Below, piece after piece: positions 1-8,667 of a DNA stretch of 63,210 nucleotides (positions are counted from its first letter, which is position 1; every line of letters begins with the position of its first letter). Origin of the DNA: Longimicrobium sp. GTDB taxonomy: Bacteria; Gemmatimonadota; Gemmatimonadetes; Longimicrobiales; Longimicrobiaceae. A model generated the notes under the pieces. That model had not been told where the DNA came from and made no database searches. It saw only the letters and a program-made list of their open reading frames with translations. Location: assembly GCA_036389135.1 (NCBI GenBank), contig DASVQP010000074.1, positions 1 to 63,210 on the forward strand, written 5' to 3'. The position numbers and the translations under genes were made by a program.

Positions 1-140
<140 letters not shown>

Positions 141-147
141 ATGCAGT

Positions 148-981
148 TCAGACCACGGGCATCCCCAGATGCGTGCGCAGGTCCCACAGGTCTGGAAAGA
201 AGCGCCGCTCGACGGTCGTGCGCAGATACGCCGCGCCGGAGCTGCCGCCGGTGCCGGGCTTCCACCCGATCACGCGCTCCACCATCTGGACGTGCCGCAG
301 GCGCCACAGCGTGAACATCTCGTCGTACTCCACCAGCGCCTCACAGAGGAGGAAGAGGTCGAAGTGGCTCGATTGGTCGCGGTAGATGGTGGCGAGCTGC
401 ATCACGCGCCGGTCGCGCGCCTGCTGCCGCACCTCCTCCGCCGCATCGTCCCCCGGCTCCGGGATGTCGAACCCGCGGCGGCGGCATACCTCGTGGAAGG
501 CGTCGCGCACGCTCGGGTTGTCCAGCCGCGCCTGCAGCCGCTCCCGCTCCTCGGGCGTGGGGCGCGCGTGCACGAGCATCCCCGGGTCTTTGGAGCCCGA
601 CACGAACTCGATCTCCCGGAACTGCGCGGACTGGAAGCCGCTCGCCGGCATGATGTGGTCTCGGAAGGTCAGGAAGTCGGTGGGGCTCATCGTCTCCAGC
701 ACCGTGATCTGGCTGACGAGCACGCGCTGGATCTCGATGCAGCGCCGCAGCAGCCGCGTGGCGCCGAGCACGTCGTCGCGCTGCAGCCGCGCCACCACGC
801 CGTCGATCTCGTGAAGGATCTGCTTGAACCAGAGCTCGTAGACCTGGTGGATGACGATGAAGAGGAGCTCGTCGTGCTGCATGGGATCGGAGCGCAGCTG
901 CTGCATCCCCAGCATCTCCTGCACGCGGAGGTACGAGCCGTAGCTCAGCTCCTGCTCGTGGTCTGGCCTTCCGAACGACAT
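148..981 (-). CDS. kynA: tryptophan 2,3-dioxygenase
   Basis: The 277-residue product is a full-length haem tryptophan 2,3-dioxygenase, the cytoplasmic enzyme that opens the indole ring of L-tryptophan to N-formylkynurenine as the first step of the kynurenine pathway. The family signature HQVYELWFKQ carries the active-site histidine (H45). The haem-ligand histidine (about H230) lies in RHVQMVERVIG, followed by the substrate loop GTGGSSG. A GGGAGA ribosome site lies 9 bases upstream of the ATG. No other kynurenine-pathway gene is adjacent. The 3' end is bordered directly by a group II intron remnant on the other strand. The family assignment is secure. Confidence 0.97.
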   Translation of the reverse strand: MSFGRPDHEQELSYGSYLRVQEMLGMQQLRSDPMQHDELLFIVIHQVYELWFKQILHEIDGVVARLQRDDVLGATRLLRRCIEIQRVLVSQITVLETMSPTDFLTFRDHIMPASGFQSAQFREIEFVSGSKDPGMLVHARPTPEERERLQARLDNPSVRDAFHEVCRRRGFDIPEPGDDAAEEVRQQARDRRVMQLATIYRDQSSHFDLFLLCEALVEYDEMFTLWRLRHVQMVERVIGWKPGTGGSSGAAYLRTTVERRFFPDLWDLRTHLGMPVV

Positions 982-1101
982 CGTTGCGTCTCCCTGCGAG
1001 GGGCCGTGGCGTGCGCCGGGCGGAGCAGCCGAACACCATCAAAGTCCGCTCCGCGCCTCGTTGCCGCAACCGTGGCAGGGGTCTGGTACCGGATGGTTTG
1101 T

Positions 1102-1187
1102 CTCACACAGAGAACGCAGAGGAGAACGGAAAGCCACAGAGAACCTCTTCTTCCCTCCTTTCCGTACCCTCTGTGTCTCTGGGTGAG
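1102..1187. repeat. dispersed palindromic repeat, family A (copy 1)
   Basis: An imperfect inverted repeat whose left arm reads CTCACACAGAGAACGCAGAG and whose right arm reads CCCTCTGTGTCTCTGGGTGAG. Related copies lie at 27448-27524, 40486-40572 and 50739-50818. It occupies most of the interesting part of the 376-base gap between kynA and the response regulator; nothing else is recognisable in that gap apart from a promoter near 1285. Confidence 0.75.
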
Positions 1188-1284
1188 GCGTCCTCGCGGG
1201 GGGCTTCATCACCCCTCTGCGCAGAGTGTACGGAGCCCGGATTCACGCTCACGGGGCGTGCCGGTGGTGTCACGAACAAAACCC

Positions 1285-1313
1285 TTGTCTAAGGTGAGTA
1301 ACACGTTTAGAGT
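1285..1313 (+). promoter_or_regulatory. possible sigma-70 promoter of the response regulator gene
   Basis: TTGTCT at 1285-1290 and TAGAGT at 1308-1313 are separated by 17 bases and stand about 45 bases before the ATG at 1358. The surrounding DNA is less GC-rich than the genes. This is pattern matching only. Confidence 0.4.
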
Positions 1314-1357
1314 AGTATCTACATCCCCACCAACTCCTCCCCCATCGGTTTTCTCGC

Positions 1358-1789
1358 ATGTCCTCCTACGCCGCCCGCAAAACGGTGCTCATTGTCGACG
1401 ACAACCCCGACGTGCGCGAGATCTGCTCGCTCGCGCTGGACTATGCCGGCTACCACGTCCTGCGCGCCTGCGACGGCGAGGAAGGGGTGGCGATGGCGCG
1501 CGAGGCGCTCCCCGACATGGTGGTGATGGACGGAAAGATGCCGCGGCTGGGCGGGTGGGATGCGGCGCGCGTGCTCAAGATGGACCCGCGCACGGCTCCC
1601 ATCCCCGTGCTGGCCTTCACCGCCAGCGCCGTCACCCCCGCGCAGATGCGGCTCCTGCGCGAGGTGACCGACGGCTACATCCCCAAGCCCTGCTACCCGT
1701 CCGACTTCCTGGCCGCCGTGCGCCGCTGCATCGGCCCGCCGGTGGTGGACATCTCCATGGCGGCGATGCCGATCGCGGAGTCCGCGTAA
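1358..1789 (+). CDS. single-domain response regulator (CheY-like receiver)
   Basis: The 143-residue product is one receiver domain with no output domain. The acidic pair D14-D15, the phospho-acceptor D58 (in VVMDGKMP), the conserved T88 (FTAS) and K110 (in IPKP) are all present, so it should accept phosphate from a histidine kinase. About 20 C-terminal residues extend beyond the domain. No kinase is adjacent; the closest in the window is at 57365-58504. Such stand-alone receivers act by protein contact, as CheY and Spo0F do, or in phosphorelays. A strong terminator follows at 1851-1885. Confidence 0.93.
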   Translation: MSSYAARKTVLIVDDNPDVREICSLALDYAGYHVLRACDGEEGVAMAREALPDMVVMDGKMPRLGGWDAARVLKMDPRTAPIPVLAFTASAVTPAQMRLLREVTDGYIPKPCYPSDFLAAVRRCIGPPVVDISMAAMPIAESA

Positions 1790-1795
1790 CGGCGG

Positions 1796-1824
1796 GTCTC
1801 ACGCGGAGGCGCGGAGGCGCTGAG
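1796..1824. repeat. dispersed repeat, family B (partial copy 1)
   Basis: Reads CTCACGCGGAGGCGCGGAGG followed by CGCTGAG directly after the response-regulator stop codon. It is one half-arm of the family B palindrome seen complete at 41632-41702 and 57234-57301. Confidence 0.65.
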
Positions 1825-1850
1825 AAAAGCGGTTGGATTCGCAAGTCATT

Positions 1851-1885
1851 GGAGGCACGGAGAGATTTTCCGTGCCTCCTTTTTT
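1851..1885 (+). terminator. Rho-independent terminator after the response regulator
   Basis: An 11-bp perfect stem, GGAGGCACGGA with TCCGTGCCTCC, closes a 7-base loop and is followed by six T residues at 1880-1885. This is a textbook intrinsic terminator on the plus strand. Confidence 0.9.
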
Positions 1886-1907
1886 GCGGGTCGTTGCTGA
1901 GGGCTCC

Positions 1908-2033
1908 GTGTGCATCGGGGGAAATAGTCTCACGCGAAGGCGCAAAGGCGCAAAGAAAGTGTTTGCGTGTCTTTCCTTTGCGTCTTCGCGCCTTCGCGTG
2001 ACATTCTTGCTCGTTCGAGGTCGCACAGAATTT
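1908..2033. repeat. dispersed palindromic repeat, family C (copy 1)
   Basis: A long hairpin with arms TCTCACGCGAAGGCG and CGCCTTCGCGTGA. It is flanked by GTGTGCATCG on the left and by GCACAGAATTT on the right. The same flanks surround the copy at 47900-48034, and the right flank recurs inverted at 50678-50737, so the unit is about 130 bases long, longer than the hairpin alone. It overlaps the last base or two of the Excalibur gene stop codon. Confidence 0.75.
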
Positions 2034-2436
2034 AGTACGACTCACAACCCCAGCCGTCCCCATCCCGATCCAGCCGGTGCGGATCGCCGCCGGTCACCTT
2101 TACGGTGTGTCCCACGTCGGCGCAATCCAGGTCGTAGCCGTTCCATGCCGGATATGCGTAGGGGCTGCTGTCCTCCTCCTCTTCTTCCTCCGGTTCCGGT
2201 TCGGAGGCCACGCTCACGTCGGCGGTGGGCTCGGGAGTGCTGGCGGGCGGCGGATCGCCGTCCATCAGCGCAAAGGTGGTCGTATCGGGCTCGATGGTGA
2301 GAGGTGTGGAAAGGAGAGACGCCGGCCGCGTTGCCGGCTCGGACTCGCACGCTGCCAGCACGATTACGAGCGGGAGCGCCAGTGCTCCGGCCCGGATGGA
2401 CTTCCCGCCTGCGCTCCCGCTGTGTACAACGTTCAT
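2032..2436 (-). CDS. lipoprotein with C-terminal Excalibur calcium-binding domain
   Basis: The 134-residue product starts with a lipoprotein signal peptide (lipobox LAAC) using the ATG at 2436. A low-complexity linker rich in Pro and Glu includes a run of six glutamates. The last 35 residues form an Excalibur domain with the calcium-loop pattern D-R-D-G-D-G-W-G-C-E and two cysteines (C-A-D ... C-E-S). The family is thought to bind Ca2+ outside the cytoplasm, often in nuclease or surface proteins. An upstream in-frame start would add about 55 residues but would put the signal peptide in the interior, so it was rejected. Confidence 0.85.
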   Translation of the reverse strand: MNVVHSGSAGGKSIRAGALALPLVIVLAACESEPATRPASLLSTPLTIEPDTTTFALMDGDPPPASTPEPTADVSVASEPEPEEEEEEDSSPYAYPAWNGYDLDCADVGHTVKVTGGDPHRLDRDGDGWGCESY

Positions 2437-2548
2437 GAATGGCCGTCCTGGTGCTGATGGAATGTCATTATGTCGAACACGCGCTTCCAACCCGCATAAG
2501 CCTGGCACTCTATAGTCGGCACGTCGAGACGAGTTTCGTGCCGCAGCT

Positions 2549-3223
2549 TCAGGGCCGCCGCACGCCGCTCTCCTGGGCCATGAACCTGGCGCCATCGCCA
2601 CTCTCGATCTCGTACTGGATGAGCGTGCCGGACGCGTAGCCGTGCCGGATGATCCCCCGCCCCCGCTCCGTCACGACCTCGTCGCCGCGCTTGAAGCGGA
2701 ACGTGGATGCGGCGGCGGCATCGTCGAAGCTGACCATCCCATGGTGCCAGTGAATTTTGAACGGGCCGATCCCGTGCACCTGCACGACGGCGAGCTCCGG
2801 GGAACGGGCGAACATCGTGGTGCCGCTCGGCGCGAAGGCGTAGCTGCCCGTCCTGAGCTCCCGCAGCGCGGTCGAATCGAAGCTCGCGCCGAAGCCGAAC
2901 TGCCAGCTTCCCTGCACGATGGTGATGTGCTCGTCCACCGGGTGCGAGTGGGGCGGCACGATGGTGCCCGGCAGCTCCCGGATGCGCATGACGAAGGGCT
3001 GGCCTTCGGCGTCAGGATGGCCGTACAGGATCTGCACGTCGCCCGAGAGCGGCCCGAGCGGGATCATGCGGGGATCGCGCGCCCCTCTGCCGCTGTCGGC
3101 CCGCGTCACGCCCGTCGCCGCACCCATCGCGGACTTCGTCTCGCCCGCCGCCGCGGGGGCCGGGCCGGCGCCCCGCACGCAGGCGGTGGCGAGCAGGCAC
3201 AGCAAGGGGAGAAGCCGATTCAT
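2549..3223 (-). CDS. cupin-domain lipoprotein
   Basis: The 224-residue product begins with a lipoprotein signal (MNRLLPLLCLLATAC). A single cupin barrel fills residues about 55-160: the metal-binding motif 1 is present as PPHSHPVDEHITIVQG, which supplies two histidines and a glutamate, and motif 2 is degenerate. A further beta-rich tail ends in a region mentioning HWHHG. It is probably a periplasmic or outer-membrane-anchored cupin; the substrate is unknown. The ATG at 3223 was chosen because it gives an intact lipobox. It shares orientation with the Excalibur gene 112 bases downstream. Confidence 0.85.
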   Translation of the reverse strand: MNRLLPLLCLLATACVRGAGPAPAAAGETKSAMGAATGVTRADSGRGARDPRMIPLGPLSGDVQILYGHPDAEGQPFVMRIRELPGTIVPPHSHPVDEHITIVQGSWQFGFGASFDSTALRELRTGSYAFAPSGTTMFARSPELAVVQVHGIGPFKIHWHHGMVSFDDAAAASTFRFKRGDEVVTERGRGIIRHGYASGTLIQYEIESGDGARFMAQESGVRRP

Positions 3224-3429
3224 GGTTCCCTCCGTGGTTGGGTTTGCGCCGGTCAGCGCGGGGCGGGGAGCGGGGATGGGCCGAGCGGCTCCAGGTAGGG
3301 CGGCGACGAAGAGTGGATGCATCACGCTCGGCGAAGTGCCGCGAGGGATCGAACCCGGAAGGTAGCCTCCGCGCCCCGGCGCCGGAAGCAAAATCCGAGG
3401 CCGGCGCCGCACGCGCCGAATCACTCCTA

Positions 3430-3458
3430 TTGACATTCGGAAGAAGCGCGCGTATCCC
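3430..3458 (+). promoter_or_regulatory. probable promoter of the padR-permease operon
   Basis: A consensus -35 box TTGACA (3430-3435) is followed after 17 bases by TATCCC (3453-3458), 45 bases before the padR ATG. PadR regulators often repress their own promoter, but no clear operator was picked out here. Confidence 0.55.
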
Positions 3459-3503
3459 TTCCTTACGACACCCGGAAGGAAAGACACTCCGCGAACCGCC
3501 CAG

Positions 3504-3839
3504 ATGCCGCGAAACAGCTCGGCCGACATCCTACAGGGGACGCTCGATCTCCTGGTGCTCAAGACGCTGGCGCTGCAGCCGATGCACGGCTGGGGGATCG
3601 CGCAGCGCATCCAGGACATGTCGCGCAACGCGCTCGACGTGGGGCAGGGATCCGTGTACCCCGCGCTGCTGCGGCTGGAGGACCGGGGGCTGATCTCGAG
3701 CGAGTGGGGGGTGACGGAGAACAACCGCCGCGCCCGGTACTACAGCCTGACTCCGCTCGGCCACGAGCAGCTCGAAGTGGAGATGGCGGGGTGGCGCAGC
3801 TACGCCCGCGCCGTCGAGCTGATCCTCCGTACCACCTGA
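3504..3839 (+). CDS. PadR family transcriptional regulator
   Basis: The 111-residue product is a compact PadR winged-helix regulator. The N-terminus has the usual ILQGTLDLLVLKTL helix, then the GSVYPALLRLEDRGLI recognition region, and a wing with YYSLTPLG. It has the short C-terminal helix of the small PadR subfamily used for dimerisation. It stops 8 bases before the ADOP permease start, so the two form one transcription unit. In Acidobacteria and Gemmatimonadota, PadR genes commonly pair with such permeases. The most likely role is ligand-responsive control of that transporter. Confidence 0.95.
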   Translation: MPRNSSADILQGTLDLLVLKTLALQPMHGWGIAQRIQDMSRNALDVGQGSVYPALLRLEDRGLISSEWGVTENNRRARYYSLTPLGHEQLEVEMAGWRSYARAVELILRTT

Positions 3840-3847
3840 GGCGCCCC

Positions 3848-6517
3848 ATGCATCCCAGAGCCCTGCTCGCCCTGCTGCGCGGCCGGTACCGCGCCCTCTT
3901 CCGCCGCGGCGAGGTGGAGGCGCGCCTCAGCGAAGAGATCCAGTTCCACCTGGAGATGGAGACGGAGAAGAACCTGCGCGCCGGCATGTCGCCCGACGAG
4001 GCGCGGCGGGCGGCGCGGCTCGTCTTCGGCGGCGTGGACCGCATCAGCGAGGATCACCGGGACGCGCGCGGCACCCGCTTCGTGGAGGACGCGCTGATTG
4101 ACGTGCGCTACGCGGCGCGCTCGCTGGCGCGGACGCCGGGCTTCGTGGCGGTGTGCGTGGTGACGCTGGGGATCGCGATCGGGGTGGGGACGTCGCTCTT
4201 CTCGGCGGTGGACGGCTTCTTCTACCGCGCGCTTCCGGTGCCGGGCGGCAGGGATCTGGTGACGGTGTACACGAGCGACTACGGCGGCGACCTGCGCGGC
4301 GGCAGCTCGCACGCGGACCTGCTCAGCTTCGCGGAAGGCACGGCCGGCATGGCGGAGCTCGCGGGCGAATCGCGCGTGGAGGCCGCCGTCGGCAGCGGCG
4401 ACGACGTGGCGATGCGGCGCGGCGCGCTGGTGAGCTCGGGGTACTTCGCCGCGCTGCGCGTGAAGCCCGCGCTGGGGCGCTTCCCCGCGGGCGCGCGCGC
4501 CGACGAGCCGGCGATCGTGCTCGGCTACTCGCTGTGGCGGCGCGCCTTTGGTGCGGACCCATCGCTGACCGGGAAGACGGTGAGCGTCAACGGACACTTC
4601 TACCGCGTCGCGGCGGTAGCCCCGCGCGAGTTCCTGGGGATCACGCGCGAGTTCGCGAACGAGTTCTGGGTCGACGCCGCCTTCGCGCCGATGCTCCTTC
4701 CCGGCGAGCCCGTGCTGGATCAGCGCGGCAACCGGCGCTTCCAGATCGTCGGCCGCCTGCGCGAGGGCGCGTCGATGGCGGAGCTGCGGGCGAGGCTCGC
4801 CACCGTCGCGGCGCGGCTGTACCAGGACGAGCCCGCGAGCTGGCGAGAGGAGGCGGGGCACGGCCGCCGCGTGACCGTGATGCCGGAGCGGGAGGCACGC
4901 GTCGCCGGGATCGCGCCGGGCCAGCTGATGATGATGGTGGGCGGCGTGACGGCGCTGGGGCTCGGGTTCCTATTGGTTGCGAGTGCCAACCTTGCGAGCC
5001 TGTACATGGCGCGAGCCCTGGCGCGGCGGCGGGAGATCGCGACGCGGCTCGCCCTGGGCGCGGGACGTGGCCGGCTGATCCGCCAGCTGCTCACCGAGGG
5101 CGCGGTGGTGGCGGTCCCGGGCGCGCTGCTGGGCATCGCGCTCGCCTACGGGACCTCCGTGGCCGTTGGGCGCTACCGGCCGGAGGGGTTCCCCAACGTG
5201 GACCTCTCGCTCGACGGCCGCGCGCTGCTCTTTACCGCGGGGGGGACGCTGCTCGCGCTGCTGGTGTTCGGGCTCGTCCCCGCCATCCAGAGCGCCCGTA
5301 CCGACGTGCTGTCGTACCTCAAGGACGGCGGCTACGCGGGGAGCCTCGGCATCCAGACGGGACGGGTGCGGGGCGGGCTCATCGTCACCCAGGTGGCCCT
5401 ATCTCTGATGTTCACCGCCGGATCGGTGCTGATCGCCTCCGCGCTCGGGCGGCTGGCGGAGGACCGGCGCGTCGATGCTTCCGGAGTCCTGGTGGCGCCC
5501 GCCACGCTGCTGCAGGCCGCGGGCGACTCGGTGCGCGCGTCGGCCCTCGTCCGCGACGTCATCGCCCAGCTCGACCAGATTCCCGGCATCGAGGCGGCCA
5601 GCGCGGCCATGATGGTGCCGGTCTCCGGCTCCCGCTCCACCACCGGCGTGGTGCCGCGCGACACGCGAGAGGCGGGCGGCAGCCGCTCCGTCGACGTGAA
5701 CCTCGTGCGCCCGCGCTTCTTTGAGGTGGTGGGGCTGCCGCTGGTGCGCGGCCGCGACTTCAGCGAGGGGGAGATGGGCGGCAGCGCGCGCGTCGCCATC
5801 GTCAGCACCGCGCTGGCGGAGCGCCTCTGGCCCGGCAGCGACCCCATCGGCAAGCGGCTGCAAGTCGATGCCGCCGGCGGTGACGTGGAGGTCGTGGGCC
5901 TGGTGGGCGAGATTGGGAAGGAGCCGCCGGGCTCGCCGGGCGAGGGGCTGCTGTACCTTCCGCTGCGGGCGGCCGGCGGATCGCTGGTGCTGCACCTTCG
6001 CGCGGGCGGATCGGCGCGCGCGCTGGCCGCGCCGGTCGCGCGCGAGCTGCGCCGCTACAATGCGCAGATGGTGGCCCCGGAGGTCACCACCATGACCAGC
6101 TACATGGACCGGGCCTTCCTGCCGCAGCGGATCGCCGCGCGCGCGTCCGGCATCCTCGCGCTGCTGCAGATGGTGCTGGCCGTCGCCGGGCTGTCCGGGC
6201 TGGTGGCGTTCGTGACGGCGCAGCGCAGCCGCGAGATCGGCATCCGCGCGGCGCTCGGTGCCGGGCGCTCCAGCATCGTGGGGCTGGTGCTGCGGCAGGG
6301 CGTCCGCCTAACCGCCATCGGGGGCGTGGCCGGCGTCGCGCTGAGCCTGCTGATGGGTAGGGTGATCGCCACGTCGCTCCCCGTCGGCGCCGTCATCGAG
6401 CTGCGCGCGCTGGTGGCGGCCATCGCCTGCTTCGCCCTCGTGGCCGGCGCGGCGATGCTGCTCCCCGCCCGCCGCGCCCTCGCCGTAACACCTGCCGCGG
6501 CGCTGCGGGCGGAATGA
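3848..6517 (+). CDS. ADOP-type ABC transporter permease (FtsX/MacB fold)
   Basis: This 889-residue membrane protein has the architecture of the acidobacterial duplicated orphan permeases. Residues 1-80 form a cytoplasmic N-terminal helical domain (LSEEIQFHLEMETEKNLRAG, then a GG-type loop). A transmembrane helix, a large periplasmic MacB_PCD domain, three FtsX helices, a second periplasmic domain and three more helices follow. The repeated FtsX signature appears as REIATRLALGAGR and REIGIRAALGAGR. These permeases resemble MacB, which moves substrates out of the periplasm, but no ATPase is encoded beside it, as is typical for this group. The ATG at 3848 sits just past the padR stop. Confidence 0.93.
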   Translation: MHPRALLALLRGRYRALFRRGEVEARLSEEIQFHLEMETEKNLRAGMSPDEARRAARLVFGGVDRISEDHRDARGTRFVEDALIDVRYAARSLARTPGFVAVCVVTLGIAIGVGTSLFSAVDGFFYRALPVPGGRDLVTVYTSDYGGDLRGGSSHADLLSFAEGTAGMAELAGESRVEAAVGSGDDVAMRRGALVSSGYFAALRVKPALGRFPAGARADEPAIVLGYSLWRRAFGADPSLTGKTVSVNGHFYRVAAVAPREFLGITREFANEFWVDAAFAPMLLPGEPVLDQRGNRRFQIVGRLREGASMAELRARLATVAARLYQDEPASWREEAGHGRRVTVMPEREARVAGIAPGQLMMMVGGVTALGLGFLLVASANLASLYMARALARRREIATRLALGAGRGRLIRQLLTEGAVVAVPGALLGIALAYGTSVAVGRYRPEGFPNVDLSLDGRALLFTAGGTLLALLVFGLVPAIQSARTDVLSYLKDGGYAGSLGIQTGRVRGGLIVTQVALSLMFTAGSVLIASALGRLAEDRRVDASGVLVAPATLLQAAGDSVRASALVRDVIAQLDQIPGIEAASAAMMVPVSGSRSTTGVVPRDTREAGGSRSVDVNLVRPRFFEVVGLPLVRGRDFSEGEMGGSARVAIVSTALAERLWPGSDPIGKRLQVDAAGGDVEVVGLVGEIGKEPPGSPGEGLLYLPLRAAGGSLVLHLRAGGSARALAAPVARELRRYNAQMVAPEVTTMTSYMDRAFLPQRIAARASGILALLQMVLAVAGLSGLVAFVTAQRSREIGIRAALGAGRSSIVGLVLRQGVRLTAIGGVAGVALSLLMGRVIATSLPVGAVIELRALVAAIACFALVAGAAMLLPARRALAVTPAAALRAE

Positions 6518-6581
6518 GCCGCGCTGCCAAGTACATACGGGGCGCAGAGAAACCGTGGCACTACTAATTACACGAGCGCGT

Positions 6582-7123
6582 TTAACCATCCATCGGAAAT
6601 TTCGACATCAATTCTAGGAAAACGCGACCAGCCTCGGTCATTCTGAAGTGCTGCTTCAAATCTCCAGACGACGGCAAAGCGGCAACGGTGTGCCCGTTGA
6701 TCCCTCGATCAGGCCATACCCTCGAAGCCGTCGGAGCTCGTCTTCGAACTTGCTGGTCTTTTCGAATGGGAATGGCTTGTCGTTGGCCTCTCCCCACAAG
6801 TGACCGAGCTCATCCTTCGGCAGAAAGTGCGTGATCAAGAACCCGAGGGTCCGAAGTTGGTGATCCTGTTCCTTCTGTCGGTCCTTGATCGACTGGAGCT
6901 GGAACTCTACGCCCTTATCGGACAGCACGAGCCGATCGAGGCGACCAAGAATCCCTGAAGCGGCGATCACCACGACCAAAAAAATCGCGAAGTCAACGAG
7001 AACGAAGCGGCGGCCCGTTGGAGTCCATCCCATCGGAATGCTGATGAGGTAGAGGAGTGCGAGAACCACCACGACTGCTGTACTTGCAGAAAAGAGCCAA
7101 GCCGGCCCGCGCGAGTTGCTCAT
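6582..7123 (-). pseudogene. frameshifted two-helix membrane protein of unknown function
   Basis: From the ATG at 7123 the frame encodes two transmembrane helices (LFSASTAVVVVLALLYLIS and FVLVDFAIFLVVVIAASGI), a coiled-coil stretch (LQSIKDRQKEQDHQL) and the start of a winged-helix-like domain (FEDELRRLRGYGLIEG), then stops early at 6656. A neighbouring frame continues the domain convincingly (GINGHTVAALPSSGDLKQ, then RMTEAGRVFLELM) to a stop at 6582. The two join at about 6700-6708 with a one-base shift, so the intact gene would encode about 180 residues. The DNA is more AT-rich than its neighbours. It could be a recent pseudogene or a sequence error. The family was not recognised. Confidence 0.7.
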
Positions 7124-7206
7124 GAGAGGAGTTGTGGAAGCGTTAGATACGCACCTAAAGCACTGGGCCGCCGGCAGCATTACGGTCGATTGTCGCGGGT
7201 ATCCTC

Positions 7207-7620
7207 CTACCGTGCCGCGCTCTGCCTGGTGGGCCGGAACGTGGGGTCACCGATGCGCCAGGGCGGGTTGCGGCGGTTCTCGCCGCCCCAGTAAAGGCAG
7301 ATCACGTTGCCGGCGGGATCGCGCAGCCGCGCCTCGCGCCAGAGCCAGCGCTGGTCCTTGGGGTCCTGCGTGAACTCGATGCCTCTGCCCTTCAGCTCAT
7401 CCACCAGGGCGTCCAGCTCTTCGTGCTCGAAGTAGACGACGACGCCGGTGTCCGCCGGCACCGCGTCCACGGCGTGCACCGAGAAGGTGGACCCTCCGTC
7501 GCCGCACTCGAAGCGCGCGTAGACGGGCGTCGCCACGATCTGCCGGAAGCCCATGGCGCGGTAGAACGCCGCGGATGTCGCCACGTCTAGCGCGGGAAGG
7601 GTGATCTGGTTCAGGTTCAT
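7207..7620 (-). CDS. VOC (glyoxalase/bleomycin-resistance) family protein
   Basis: The 137-residue product has the two beta-alpha-beta-beta-beta modules of the vicinal oxygen chelate superfamily. It opens with NQITLPALDVATSAAFYRAM and ends its second module with RLRDPAGNVICLYWGGEN, a typical C-terminal strand. Its length is normal for a single-chain dimerising VOC protein. Members include glyoxalase I, dioxygenases and antibiotic-binding proteins; the substrate cannot be told from sequence. No linked pathway gene is present. Confidence 0.9.
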   Translation of the reverse strand: MNLNQITLPALDVATSAAFYRAMGFRQIVATPVYARFECGDGGSTFSVHAVDAVPADTGVVVYFEHEELDALVDELKGRGIEFTQDPKDQRWLWREARLRDPAGNVICLYWGGENRRNPPWRIGDPTFRPTRQSAAR

Positions 7621-7695
7621 CTCTCGGGGGGATCAGGGTAGACGTTCACCAGCATGAAGGCGGCGGACGCTGACCCAATATACCTGAAAGATGCA

Positions 7696-8301
7696 TTACG
7701 GGGCGCGTGCCTGGCGGGGGGGCTCGGCGCCGCGGTGTCTCGGGAAGCGGGCGAGTGCGAGGGGCGAAGCTTCGTCGGGCGCGGAATCGGAGCAGGGTAC
7801 GCGAATGGCGGTCACCGGGCCTGCCTCCGTCTCGAACTCCGGGCCGAAATCCCAATGCTGCAATGCACGGCCCCGGAGCGTGTCGCGCGCGCGCGGAGCA
7901 TCGAAGATCAGCTCGGTGCCGCTGAAGCCGGTGTGGAAGATCATCCGCACCCTCTCCGGGTTCGACTCCGCCGTCCAGTGGAGCGACGGCGGCCTGTTGC
8001 GCTCGCCATGCAGGGGCCGGAGGTTCGCATCGAGTTTGGTGAGCGCCCACGCGTCGTCCGTGCGGTCCTCCCTCTCCCCCTTGGTTAGCGCGGTAGAGTC
8101 GAGCCGCACGTGCGACGGCGCGAAGTAAAGGCTGTCCGACGCGGGTCGCCCCCGGCGGTCGAACAACGCGTAGCAGCCGACGAGGTCGCGCGGAAGATTC
8201 AGCGGGGGCCTCGCGGAGGGCACCGGCTCAGAAGCCTCGTATCCGCAGGAGGCAAACGGCAGTGCGAGCGCCAGGGAGGCGGCACGTAAGATGGAGCGCA
8301 C
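7696..8301 (-). CDS. lipoprotein of unknown function
   Basis: A 201-residue exported protein with signal peptide MRSILRAASLALALPFASC, whose cysteine fits a lipobox. The mature part (LPRDLVGCYALFDRRGR, then alternating strands) resembles other small beta-rich lipoproteins of unknown role in this lineage; it was not recognised further. The last 30 residues are Arg/Pro-rich and probably unstructured. It lies 75 bases upstream of the VOC gene on the same strand. Confidence 0.75.
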   Translation of the reverse strand: MRSILRAASLALALPFASCGYEASEPVPSARPPLNLPRDLVGCYALFDRRGRPASDSLYFAPSHVRLDSTALTKGEREDRTDDAWALTKLDANLRPLHGERNRPPSLHWTAESNPERVRMIFHTGFSGTELIFDAPRARDTLRGRALQHWDFGPEFETEAGPVTAIRVPCSDSAPDEASPLALARFPRHRGAEPPRQARAP

Positions 8302-8667
8302 GGGTCAACCCCTGGATCGATGTCGTTGGCGTGTGCGGATCGAACCCGACGCCGATCGTGGAAGTCGTGAAAACGCGGGTCAGCGGCGGGGCGGTGGCGG
8401 CCGGCGTGGCGGAGCGCACGTACCCGAAAAGAGGAGGGCGCCGGCCAGCGCGGCCAGGAGCGACCCTTCGAAGAAGGTTGACACCGGTCGGCCTGGGCCC
8501 GGACATTGGACGCTCCCCGCGTACCGGCGATCCGCTTTCGCCCGCGTGAAGGCTCTCCTCTCTCCCGCCCGGCCCGACGAAGCCATACCGTACTTCAGCG
8601 TACGCGCTCTCCTGCTCAGCTCGGCCCGCCCCCGCCGAACACCCGCCACCAGTCTCCCAGACCACGA
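8302..8667. other. intergenic region between divergent genes, nothing recognised
   Basis: These 366 bases separate the start of the minus-strand lipoprotein from the plus-strand exonuclease-like gene. They must hold both promoters, but no convincing -35/-10 pair, palindrome or small gene was seen. Open frames crossing it in both directions lack ribosome sites. Confidence 0.5.
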
